From NCBI GenBank assembly GCA_029216955.1, contig JANAVB010003999.1, positions 5,086,197 to 5,150,196 on the forward strand: 64,000 nucleotides of DNA. Reading direction: 5' to 3'. Position 1 is the stretch's first letter. Each line of letters opens with the position of its first letter. Position numbers and translations under genes: made by a program. Shown here one piece after another: positions 11,115 to 22,016 of the stretch. The notes below the pieces were generated by a model. That model was not told the origin of the DNA and searched no databases. It saw nothing but the letters and a program-made list of their open reading frames with translations. This DNA is from Iris pallida (taxonomy: Eukaryota; Streptophyta; Magnoliopsida; Asparagales; Iridaceae).

Positions 11115-14100
11115 CTAAACATCCCCAGGGTTGGCTGAAATCTCTCTAATTCGGCATCTCAAGTCTGCCGTACAAGTCTCCACAGTCGCCAGGACTCGAC
11201 GCTCAGCTTCTTGACGCATCGCTTCAACAGCCTCAGCAGAAGTATCATTCTCATGCTTCTCATCAAGCTGTTGTCGCTGCTGAGCCAGGGCAAGAGCCCG
11301 GTGAGTGAAAGTTGCTTCCTCCTTCTTGAATGCTACGTGCTTAGCCTGGACACGTTCGGTGTCTAATAGGAGTCGGGCCCGCTGGTCCTCAAGGTGGCGG
11401 ATCTGGGCGTCAATCTCCGCGATATTAGCGTCCAACGCAGCTCGCATTTCCACTGTCTCCCGCGTAGACTGAGATAACCGCTCCACTGCAGCTTCAGTCT
11501 CAGCTACTTCGCGTTCCCAGACACTCACAGTGGCCTGGTAAGAAGACTCAATCTCGGCGATCAGCTTCTCCTTCTCCGCATCTATCAAGGCGGAGAGGTC
11601 ATTTCGCTGGATGCACTGAAGTTTGGAAAGCCGCTGGTCCAGCTCAACCACCGAAGCCTCCAGGATCTCGGCCATATGATCATGGCCCTGGTGAAGACGG
11701 ATCAGGTTGATATAAGGCAGTGCCAGAGTTCTTGTCGTTGCAAAGCTCCCATTGGCGTCCATCACCACAGATACACCCCTCTGCAGCATTTTATATACCG
11801 CCTCGACGATGAATTTCACATATTCATCTGCATCCGCCAGCACCTACGGCGTCTTAGCAGGAGTTGGAGGAGCTGCTGTAGTCAGCGGACCGGAGGAAGA
11901 CCCGCCGACCTCAACCTGCGAGGCTGGAACCTCAGCATCAATAGGATCTTCATCAACAGGGGCCGGGCTGCTAGCCCGAGGAGCCAAGGGAACAGAAGAA
12001 GCCGGAACAGGCGTCGAGATAGTACCCCAAGTGGAAGGAGCAACACCCTTACCCTTCCCGAACTCGGAAGTACCACCGACGTCAGTGGCCACCTCTTCAA
12101 CCCCCAACGCGCTATCAGCAGCCAATACCTCCCCTGGCAGAACGGGAAGATCAACACTTGTCTCCTGACTCGCCCCTAAAGTCAGGACCGTCAGACGAGT
12201 CCCATCCTCTTCATCGAATCCCTCTACAGGGACAGGATCTATCGCTACCTCCTGATCGGTAGCCACCTCAGCCTCCGCTGCTGAGTCTGGGGTAGGGATC
12301 GGCAGTGTTACCGCCGACCTCCCCTCATCATGACAAGGAGGGGAATCAACCCTCTCCTCTGTTCCAACCATATCTGTTACCCCCGCAACAGACTCTTGCA
12401 ACTCTGGAGCGACGTCATCCGAAGACGACGAACTCCACTCCACTTCATCACCAGGAAGCCACGTGTCTGCTGGACCTTCGGCATCCGAGGCCCCCGCTAC
12501 GGCCTTTATCATCTCGGAAGCTGCTGCATCCTCAGCTTTCCTTCTAACATAATCTGGGGATGCTGGAATCTCCATGACAACAACATCCTCCGGATTCTCC
12601 TCCATGGGAGACATCATAGTCGGTAGGATGCGCACTTCAGACGAGCCCGCCATCTCCTTTGGCCTGCTTCCACCAGATTTTGGAGTACGAGGCTTTCTTT
12701 TTAGCGGCTCCTACAAAAAAGGGAAGCATTGATTACATGAAATGTGGAACCTAAACCAGACTATGTAGAACATCTTCACCTCGGCAGAGGCGGAGTCCGA
12801 TGACACCGTCGGTGACGATGCCTTCTTCTGCCTCTTCGATGCAGGAGATCCAGTTATATCTGCGCGTCGTTTCGATTGATCGGCCGAGGGTTCTGCCTGG
12901 CCCCCCGTGGACGAGGCAGGGACTCCCCGATAACCTGCCTCTGGCGGACGGTTCGATCGAGCTTTCGCCGGCATGCCTAACTGAGTGCCTGCGATAAGAC
13001 TGGTCTCCCTATCATATCCGGGAGGCGCAGCAGCCATGACACAGTAAAATTTGGCGGCCGAATAAAGAATGGGTGGCCGCGGATCTGGGACGGGCAACGT
13101 AAAACGAGCCCCGGTACATCCGACATTATAGTAATGCCAAGCTCGTGCACCATCCAACAAACTTCCAGCATACCCCAAAGTGATACTGGGGTTATCCAAC
13201 ATCAGCTGAGCATAACCGAATTGCCGTACAAAGCGGCTCGATAAATACGGTTCCAGGTAGCACTAATTCCTGTTCCGGTACACCAAATGGGATGGCCGAA
13301 TACTTTGCAACCAGCGGAATCTCCATGGAGGCAGAGCGGTGGCGTCTTCGCCCGAATCCTTTAAATCTTCGTTGGCCTTAAAACCCAAGAAGATTGGACC
13401 AACTTTGGTGATCTCCCATCCCTGAAGACGGGATAAAACCTTTCTGCAAACAGGGACGCCAGTGTGCGACCAACTCCTCTGGTGGAAACGGCGGAGGAAT
13501 GCATCTCCGGCCCTGTAGTCTTCTTCTGAACCCGGACTCATTACGTTGGGATGGTGTAAAATTAACTACCCCATCAAATAGTGAAATGGCAGTTCAGCAC
13601 GCGGGAAGTTATTTTTTCGACCTCGGTCATGAATCACATCTCCCGCGAACTCACGTAAACCTCGCAGCAGGTTACATACCATTGCGGGGAGTAGAGCCAA
13701 GCGCCGGCCAAAGACCAACTTCACAGCTGGCAGGATCAAGTTTCGGGTCACCGTCTCTACAGAGCCGGATCCGCCCGAGAAGACGTAATCCTGAAGCCAA
13801 ACCATAAGATACGCGACCAATACTGCTTTCGACGACATCCGATGAGCAAGATGCCAGAAACAGCTGTAGGAGCGTTCATCCGACTGCTGGTCCTCGTTCT
13901 CCCGGGGATTCTTCTCACCTAACCTGCTCATCTCAGAGAGCACTTCGCTACGAGAGAGCGCTGGCGGAGTGGAGAACTGCGAGGGATCCCCCTTATCTTG
14001 CCTAAAGATGTAATCTCTCCAAGCGGTCACATGAGGCTGTGACCCGCTCTTATCCCTTCTCTGCATATAGCAATGATGACTCGCCACTTCCTTAAAGACG

Positions 14101-15509
14101 GCCGTCATCTCCTCAGCTTTGTCCCCCAGGACTTGAAACTCTTCGTTGGTCGGAAAGTACTCTTCATAGGGTTCTGATCCCCAAGGGAGCTTTGATACCT
14201 CATACATCTCATGAAGTACGAGCCCTAACTCCCCTACCGGAGTAAAAAAGGTCCCGGTATGGATATCAAACATCTCCAAGAGTGCAAGGAACATATGCCT
14301 GTTAATGTCAAAACCTGCCTGGGTAGCACGAATCGCGACAGTCAGCCCAATCTCTCGGAGCTCAGTCCGAAACCGCGACAAAACCCAGAGTGTCAGTTTA
14401 TCCCATTTGGAAACGTAATGACACCAACCCTCTACCCGAAACTCTCCTTTCGGGTATGAGCGTTCCATCAACAGCATGCGATGTGCAAAAGTCAAGGCAC
14501 TATAAGCAAATGTATCGAGGGGAACATCACTGTAAATGCTCCCAGGACGTAGAGTCCGCTAGGTGTAAGAAGACCCAGACCGCACTGCGGTCAAAGTACC
14601 TCTCTGATCGGAGGTAGAATCAATTTTGATGATGCCAGTCACCGCTCCCCCCTGAGAGAGAGTAAGATCCCAAGATATCCTCCTCTTGGAAGCAAGACGA
14701 CAGAAGGCCGTCAGAGGCCATTGACGTTCAAGTTGCTTAACAGTCATATGTACTCCCTTGGCTGTAAAAAACTAGTCTTCTTTGACCTTCAACACCGTTG
14801 CTTCAGTAGAAGTAAGGCGGTCCCCAAACAGGAACTCAGGCTTCAAGAAGGTCACTTTATCAGATGTGGCAGATTTCAAAACTCCGTGCTCCATCATCCA
14901 TTTGAGGAACCCATACTGCTGCTCCCGGATTTGAGTCATTCTCTCGGGATGCTGATCCAGCATAATAGCGGCTTGAGCAGGGTTTATCACTTCCTCGTTA
15001 AAGTCTACTCCCGTCTGGTAGAGGGCAGCGTCCAGAAGTACTTCATTCAAGAGTGGGATAGGCATCAACACTAGCAAAGATTCGAAAAATGTTAGAAATA
15101 ACAAAAGAATCTGAGTCTCAAGCGCATAGCGCGTCTGAAAAAGAAACTTCAGCGCATCATCAGGGTGTAGACCCATGCGCATCAGCAGCGGAGCTTCGGC
15201 GCGTCACCAGGGTGTGAACCCATGTGCGTCAGCAGTGCTTCGGCGCATCATCATGGTCTAAACCCATGCGCGTCAGTAGTAGAGCCTCGGCGCATCTTCA
15301 GGGCTTAAACCCATGCGCGTCGGCGGCAAAAACCTCGGTACATCATCAAAGACTCAAGGTCTATGTGCGTTGGTGTACGTAAAATAAAACTTACCAACCA
15401 CCTCCGGCCGAACTTCGACAGGCCGACGGGGAACATCAGCCGCCGCAACTTTCACAGGTTCTTTTCCTTTGTCCTTGCCAGCACCGCCGCGAGGAGTCTT
15501 GGGAGCCAT
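11115..15509 (-). pseudogene. Antisense spliced extra gene of the Tat element (PMD-like plus coiled coil)
   Basis: On the strand opposite pol, the ATG at 15509 opens a short exon (15509-15395) ending at a GTAAGT donor. The next exon starts at 15070 after a TTTGCTAG acceptor and stays in one frame to 12780. A 69-bp intron (12779-12711, acceptor TTTTTTGTAG) leads to the last exon, ending with TAG at 11115-11117. In-frame TAG codons break the frame at 14772, 14559, 13566, 13263 and 11844, so this copy is a pseudogene. The middle (about 14500-14200) has the pattern of the plant mobile domain, with LLEMFDIHTGTFFTPVGELG...LPWGSEPYEE. The next part is Ser/Pro and acidic, and the last about 240 residues are strongly coiled-coil-like. 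Antisense extra ORFs between pol and the 3' LTR are known in the Tat lineage, but their function is not. The PMD assignment is by eye. Confidence 0.75.
15150..15375 (-). repeat. Five tandem ~47-bp repeats in the first intron of the antisense gene
   Basis: Units start at about 15150, 15197, 15241, 15288 and 15336. Each has the pattern CGGCGCATCATCAGGGTCTA, then AACCCATGCGCGTCAGCAG. The array lies wholly in the predicted intron (15394-15071) and is built from the same GGCGCAT / ATGCGC words that fill the LTRs. Confidence 0.8.
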
Positions 15510-15603
15510 TCTTTGAGAGAAGAAAAGTTAGGGTTTTTTGAAGAAGAACTCTAAAGAAAGCAAAAGCAAGGAGAAGAAGAACTCTCTCTCTCCATCTCTC
15601 GCC

Positions 15604-15611
15604 TATTTATA
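15604..15611 (-). promoter_or_regulatory. TATA box for the antisense gene
   Basis: On the minus strand the sequence reads CCCTATAAATAGGCGAG, a textbook plant TATA box about 95 bp upstream of the ATG at 15509. The stretch between is TC-rich with CTTCTTC and GAGAGA runs, typical of plant 5' leaders. This supports a dedicated promoter distinct from the LTR. Confidence 0.75.
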
Positions 15612-15739
15612 GGGCTTGGTCGCACGCGTGAACCGATGATGTGTGATCTCAGCCGTCGCCTCGGGTTCTGTGAAAAGATAACCACAAATAAAACCAAAAA
15701 TATCATCATTAATCTTTTTCGATTACCGAGGCGTCATCA

Positions 15740-15886
15740 TTTGTACTAATTGAGCGGAGCATGCGCCCCATCACTGATGCGCGGGGTATCTATGCGCCCC
15801 GACGGTCATGCGCCTCCACTACCATGCTTATTATTCAAAGTATTCCAAAACTTATCCAAAAGTTTTGAAAACTTTGAAGGGGGTCT
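15740..15886 (+). promoter_or_regulatory. Spacer with GCGCAT words and polypurine tract before the 3' LTR
   Basis: At 15757-15830 there are four ATGCGCC-type words. The polypurine tract GAAGGGGGTC (15876-15885) abuts the 3' LTR start at 15887 and would prime plus-strand DNA synthesis. On the other strand this block lies upstream of the antisense TATA box, so it may also serve as its promoter. Confidence 0.6.
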
Positions 15887-18072
15887 TGTAGAAGCATGGA
15901 ATTTCAAAACCAGAAAGTCTATGCGCCAGACTACATGCGCCAAAGCTTGGACAAAGTACTTCACAGCAAAAAGTAACAAATATAGACATTGAAAGAGGGC
16001 TTTTTATTTAACATATAAAAGTCTATTACATGTCTAAGAAAGACTGTACAAAGGAGAATTTCTACAAAGAAAAGATCCTAAGTCTACAGCCAGCAGCCAA
16101 CATGCGCCCTCAAGTAGGCACAGCAATCAACATGCGCCCTCAGCCAGGCGCATCCCACCATGCGTCCTCAGCAAGGCGCATCCTTTTCAGCAGCTCAGTT
16201 ATGTGCATCCCAGTTATGTGCATCCCTTCAGTAGCCCAGTTATTTGCCGCTCTTCCAGCCAGGCTCACCGCCGTCTAAATACTTCGACTAATGAAGCATT
16301 TATTGAGCAGAACGAGGGTGGCAATCAACCCTCTAGCCAAGGAAATGAAAAGAACCACAAGCCAACCTGTGGCCAGGGGAGGCTTTGAAAGAGCCTCCAA
16401 ACACCAAGGAAGACCGTGATCGAAACCGCGGCTAAAGGAGCAGCTTTCAACACAACCAGAATAGGCTACACCCATTTTGAAGGAAGAAAGAGCCACCAAA
16501 GCCGCAGTACCGCCATTCCGATCTACGGCTCTTCCTGCACAACGAAGACGAGGCTCGAGCATCCCTATCTTTGGATGCAACAGGCACCTTCCGCCTGCCT
16601 CAGAAGCCCTCGACTCCGACTTTTGGATGTAACAGTCACCTTCAAGTGCATCAACGAAGATACTGCATCGCATCTTCACCCTCGGGAGCATCTCGTCAAC
16701 AGAATGCATCCGAGTAAACAAGTTCATGTTGGAAGAACGTGAGAGAACGAGAAGCAAACTCTCTCTATGCCACTATTTATAGGCCGGGCAAATCAAATCC
16801 ATGCGCCAAGTGGATGGCTCTCCGAATTCCGTGCAATGAATTTGCATTAAATGGATGAACCGGACGCTTCGAATTCAGCTAAGTCAAAATGGCTATTTAA
16901 AGCACTCGAAGAACGTAACAGTCGTACCATTAAAGACGTGTCACGAAGCGGATACGCCGGCCAGACCGCGCATCACACAGACGCGTCCTTCAACATCAAG
17001 CGCATCACACAGACGCGCCCTTCAGTGCCAAGCACATCACAGGGATGCGCCCCCTATGCGTCCCCATACGCCTAGTGGAACGCCAATCGACGCGCCCACT
17101 CAGCTGTCCATCAAATGTCACAAACATTAAATGCTGAACTGACAGAGTTGGCAGCACGCCTCTCGAAGTCTGAACAGTCGGCAGCTTTTTTAGAAGACGA
17201 AGCGTCGGCAACGTCAGCATCATCATTACCTTTACTCCGACGGCTATTGCCACGTGGCTACCCAACCACTCGCATGCGCCTCCGCAGCCATGCACCCAAA
17301 TCTGCATACGCCTCAAAAGCTATGCGCCCCAGACTTCTTCCTGATCCCAAAAGACAGGAGTAAAGTCACTACTGAAGCTCTGCATGTGCCTCAAAAGCCA
17401 TGCGCCTAGAATGGTTCGTGACTCCTAAAAGGTTACGAGCCGAAGTCTCCTCATGGGCCCAATCCTAGGCGCATCCTACCAGATCATTCTCCACCAAATC
17501 TGAGATCTCCGAGCCATGGGCCGATGACACGTGTCCTTTGACTCGACTCACCCAAGATTTCAGTAACAGAAAAATCTTTTCCTCTGCTACGTGCCGGCTC
17601 ACAACAGCAGCATAAAGAATTCAACCCCCCAATCAGGGCGCATCGTCCATGCACCTCCATCAGCAATCAACACGTGGCATCCCCGCGTACAGGCGCATCC
17701 TACATGCACGCATGAGCAGCCAGCCTGCAGACTATATAAAGAGAGGGACCATTTCCTTCTTCCAGGCCTACGTACACACATACCAACCTCCACAAGGAAC
17801 ACACAGAGACTTCGCACCACCAGAGAGGCAGATACAGACACTCAACGTCTTCCTCCTCTCAGCAAGCTCCAGCACCCAGAGCAATCCAGACCTTCAGAGA
17901 ACCGATAACCGTCGTCAGATCGTCAACGGAGTCAAGGTATTACCACTCACTCCATCGGCACAAGGGACCCAGATAAACAAAAGTGTACTCCTAGGACTAC
18001 ATCTAAGTCCTATATTGTAACACTGTTCTGTTTGTATTAAAATTTGCAATCAAAGAATTTTAATGGCAAACA
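15887..18072 (+). repeat. 3' LTR of the Tat element
   Basis: 2,186 bp, collinear with the 5' LTR over its whole length without visible indels. About 65 substitutions were counted by eye, most of them C/T or G/A. It ends GGCAAACA at 18072 and is followed by the ACCAC duplication. The TATA box copy is at 17733-17740. Confidence 0.95.
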
Positions 18073-20861
18073 ACCACCATCTTCATCCCTTATGCTTGCT
18101 GAGAGAGATATTGTGAAGGAGCTAAATGGCCTTCTCGTGCTCGAAGAAGCCTACTGGTGCCAACGTGCTAGATACAAATGGATTAACGAAGGAGATAGGT
18201 GCACCAAATATTTCCATATCAAGGCCTCTATCAGAAGAAGAAGGAATGATATTCGCTCGATCCAGCTCCCCAACGGATCATGGACCTCGGATCCTGAGGT
18301 AATTTCGTCGTCTATTATTATTAATCTCTCCTTTCCAAAATGCATTTGTGCCTGGCAGACAGATATCAGACAACTGCATCATTGCACATGAAATTTTTCA
18401 TGCCATGAATAATCGCTCTAAGAAGAGCAAAACCTTTGCAATGAAGATTGATATGGCTAAGGCGTATGATCGCCTTGCTTGGCCGTTTATCAAATCGGTG
18501 TTGAACGGTCTGGGGATTCGTGATCACACAAATGATCTAATTATGAAGTGTATTACTACACCAAGTTTCTCTGTTCTTATTAATGGCTCTCCGGAGGGTT
18601 ATTTTTATTCTAAACGAGGGATTAGACAAGGCTGCCCCCTCTCTCCATATTTGTTCATATTATGTTCAGAAGTGCTCTCCCAATTATTCTACCGTTTCGA
18701 ACAGGAAGATCTGTATAGTGGTATGCGTATCAACCGATATACTCCCTCTATTTCTCATCTTCTTTTTGCAGATGATATTCTAGTTTTCGGCCATGCCTCA
18801 GCAAACTCCATGTCGACTGTTCAAAGTATCCTTGAAAGATTCTCCTCATGGTCCGGGCAAATGATCAACTTTGGGAAGTCGAGCATCCACTTCAGCCATA
18901 GTGTCTCCCTTCAAGAACGGAGTGTGCTCTCCAGTATTCTCCAGCTTTCCCCTATGTGCAGCACCGACAAATACCTGGGACATCCTCTTCTTCTCCCAAA
19001 AACAAGGATCAGCACTTATAGCAACTTGCTTGAGAAAATCTCGTCTCGACTAAAGGGCTGGAAAGCGAATATGTTATCTCATGCGGGGCGCTCTATCCTG
19101 ATCAAATCTACCTTGGGATCTATTCCTATATACTCTATGTCAACCTATAAAATCCCTCAAGCTATATGCAACTCCATTGATCGTCAATGCAGGGACTTTT
19201 GGTGGGGTCATGATAATTCTAATAAGTCCCTGCAACACATAGCTTGGAGGAAATTTATGCTGCCCAGGAAGGAGGGCGGCCTGGGGTTCCGCAATCCCCG
19301 CTGGGTCAATGAGGCTCTTGTTGGCAAACTCCTGTGGAGGCTCATCACTAGACCACACCAACTTTGGGCTCAGGTACTCATCGGCACATATCTTCAAAAT
19401 AAATCTATATGGCATATTTCCAAATGCAGGAATGCATCCCCTACCTGGGCTAGTATTCTCGACGTCCGACGTCATCTGGAGGGGAAGATTGTTTGGAAGG
19501 TGGGCGGCGGATGGATCAACATATTCACTGATCCCTGGGTTCCTGGCTTACCTGGGTTCAGGGTCAGTGCCATCAGTGATAATATATCCATGCCTAGACT
19601 TGTCAGAGATCTCATGGATCCCTCTAGCAGTAACTGGAATTCTCCCCTTATCAACTCACTATTTCCTCCCTGGGAAGCAAGAGCAATCACTGCTATTAAT
19701 CTCCAGGAGGGAGACGGCGTTGACAAGCTCATTTGGACATGCTCCAAGTCGGGTGAGTTCTCATCCAAATCTCTATATGAATCCATTCGGTGTAGCAGTC
19801 CTTCAGCCTCGACAGCCTCGTATTCAAATCTTAAGTGGGATCGTCTTTGGAAATTACCAAACACTCCCCCTCGTATCCTGATGTTCATATGGAGAATGTG
19901 GCATAATGGGCTCCTCCTGTTTTCTATCATCAACAAACGAAATGAGAAGGTCAGCCCAATGTGTCCATTTTGCCTCCTTCATGAGGAAACTGTGGATCAT
20001 CTATTTCTTCATTGCAATATTGTCAGGGAGGTATGGTTCTTGAGCCCCCCGGGGCTACGGACTGATGATTGTGGCAATATCCACTTTCTCTTACAGTCCT
20101 GGATTAATGATAATTACTCTAGTGAAGCTCTCCGCATGGCAGTTTTGCTTTTATAGGCCATTTGGAAATCAAGAGGAGACTGTGTTTTTCGCAATAAAGC
20201 TCCCTGTCCACAGCGTATTGTAAACCATGCTCTAAGTTTTAGTGTCATTCATGAAGGAGAGCACAATAATAGCTCTGGTGAGTTACGCGAACTGAGGCGG
20301 TTGGCCAATAATGTCGCTACTTGGCAGCCACCACCCATTGGGTCTCTTAAGATTAATGTCGATGGAGCGACATCTTCATCCGCCTGTGCTGTTGCAGCAG
20401 TCGCCAGGGATGCCTCGGGCACCTTTATCGCAGCTGAAACAAAAATTTTTGATTGCCATAAGTTTTATGATCAAAGTCTCCTAGCTGAGCTGGAAGCCAT
20501 TAAAGTTGGGATTGTGCTTGCCCGAAATCTGAACCAATGCAATATCAGCATTGAAGGAGATTCATTGGTAGCTTTCAGGATTTTTCAAGGGGACTCTCGC
20601 CTTATACCTTGGAGACTCTTGGGCGTGATCAAATCTATCAAGAACGAGTTATCCGCTTTTCATAATATCAAGTTATTATTTGTTAGAAGATCTGGTAATA
20701 AGGTTGCTCATATTTTAGCTGGGCAAACCAAGTTGGATAAATCTTCTACTAGGCTCCTTTCTCCCCCTCCTTGTATTGACCAGGCTCTTCAAGAGGACTG
20801 TTCTCTGATTGTGAACACTTCTGTTTGATTTTATAAAGGTTCTTTCCCTCAAAAAAAAAAA
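18073..20861 (+). mobile_element. L1-type LINE, 3' half, ending in poly(A)
   Basis: Continuation of the LINE interrupted at 2896. It carries the RT and RNase H part of ORF2, about 20 bp of 3' UTR and an 11-base A run at 20851-20861, the usual 3' signature of L1 elements. The target duplication of the LINE itself cannot be checked because its 5' end is lost. Confidence 0.9.
18078..20828 (+). pseudogene. LINE ORF2, RT, zinc-binding and RNase H domains (internal deletion, TAG stop)
   Basis: The upstream linker has the plant L1 signature WCQRARYKWINEGDRCTKYF (18150-18210). The text then jumps at about 18300-18335 directly to NAFVPGRQISDN, so the first RT motifs, roughly 150 codons or more, are deleted. 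The rest of RT is present: MKIDMAKAYD (motif A), RQGCPLSPYLF (motif B) and LLFADDILVF (motif C, catalytic Asp pair near 18770). A zinc-binding C-terminal region (CPFC...HLFLHC) is at about 19950-20015. An in-frame TAG at 20154-20156 falls where a Trp is normal (L-W-AIWK). The same frame continues to a plant-type RNase H domain (INVDGATSSS, LAELEAI, EGDS) at 20340-20780 and stops at 20828. Confidence 0.9.
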
Positions 20862-21256
20862 TATATCAGTTTTTGTTCTATGGACTTCCCACTTACAGAC
20901 AACCCAAGAGTCAAAACGATGGAAGTGTCCGCTTACCCGGCATATATTATGTCATTTAGACGATTTTCTTTCTACACAACGACACCGGTTCCCAACCAAT
21001 TTTTTTTTATACTTACAGCAACCAAAATTACAGTCAAGCATCCTGATTAGATGAATCAAAGCCTAATATATTACAAGTCGAAGAGATATAAGTACTTGCA
21101 TGTTATATTTTGTATCTCAAATGAAACTTTCGAAATTCAATTGTTAATTATTAAAGCCGAAATACTAGATTATCTATTGTTTGTTTTGTTAATTACAAAT
21201 GTCAAAACACAGGAGATTATCAGTAAATGTTGCAACATTTTTAGCTTGGACAAAAT
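20862..21256. other. Spacer between LINE and copia element
   Basis: A/T-rich sequence without a supportable gene. The short ORF at 21051-21269 has no recognisable family and runs into the LTR. Nothing else was seen here. Confidence 0.5.
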
Positions 21257-21261
21257 ATTAT

Positions 21262-21443
21262 TGTTGTAAACCGTTATTTGTGGATAACCACAAATGATGG
21301 TTGTCCTATTTTGCGGACAATTTTAACTAAGATACACACAAATTCTAATATTTTGTCCTATATATATATGAGTTGATAAGAGAAGCATCGGATCAATAAT
21401 TCGTCTACAACATATTCTCTTTCTCTTTCTTATTTTTTTAACA
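21262..21443 (+). repeat. 5' LTR of the old copia element
   Basis: 182 bp, TGTTGTAAACC to TTAACA. It is followed by CATTATCAGCACC, a sequence commonly found right after LTRs of one plant copia group and probably the primer-binding region. Confidence 0.85.
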
Positions 21444-21536
21444 CATTATCAGCACCAACATTCGAGAAGTTTTAGATCGCCGATTTCACGACGACACGAA
21501 AAATGAGGGCATTACATCAATTTTGGAGCTTTGCTC

Positions 21537-22016
21537 TGTTAGAAATTTATTGTACCATGTCGATTCATGAGATGAAGAACATAAATTAAATTGCGGAAGC
21601 GTACCTGAATCCATTGTCTTTGCTTGACGGATCTTGAAGCAGACGTCTCTCTTGATGGGATTTGATCTTCCAACTTGCTACGACCCTTAATGACAAAGGT
21701 GAATCTGAATCCTTTGTCCCTCTCTTTCTGTTGATGGGGATGCAGAAGAGAAAAAGAGAGAACCTTCTCTTTGGTGGCCGTATAAGTTGGGGACCATAAC
21801 CCTAATGAATACACATATTTATATATGTGTTGATATTTCTAATTTGGCCCCTCATCAAATTAGAATTATCTCCGGTATCTACACATTAATTCCATGACTA
21901 TTATACCCTTAATCCAATTTCCAAATAGACCACTTTAATTTGGCTTAATTATTTAGATAGCCCAAACACAATTAATTTTACATGTGTGGCCCCTTAATTA
22001 TTGAATAATTTCAACA
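21537..22016 (-). repeat. 3' LTR of the young copia element
   Basis: 480 bp. On the minus strand it begins TGTTGAAATTATTC and ends with TAACA. The adjoining interior reads CAGTGGAAGAT on the minus strand, a copia polypurine tract. Confidence 0.92.

Larger units (their letters stand above)
2897..18072 (+). mobile_element. Complete-ended Ty3/gypsy Tat-lineage LTR retrotransposon (15,176 bp) lacking gag
   Basis: The element has two 2,186-bp LTRs, a primer-binding site, a polypurine tract and a perfect 5-bp target duplication. Pol order is protease, a G-patch-like segment, reverse transcriptase, RNase H, a second (archaeal-type) RNase H and integrase. The extra RNase H is diagnostic of the Tat lineage. 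Between pol and the 3' LTR, an antisense gene occupies 15509 to 11115. No gag or zinc knuckle is present between the PBS (5086) and protease (5585). The LTRs differ at roughly 65 of 2,186 sites by my eye count (about 3%), mostly transitions, so insertion is fairly recent, on the order of a million years under commonly used plant rates. Seven in-frame TAG stops and altered catalytic residues suggest it is no longer autonomous. Confidence 0.93.

Noticed and set aside
11676..12626. Plus-strand ORFs of 80-167 codons over the antisense gene
   Set aside because: Shadows of the minus-strand acidic and coiled-coil coding region; no homology visible.
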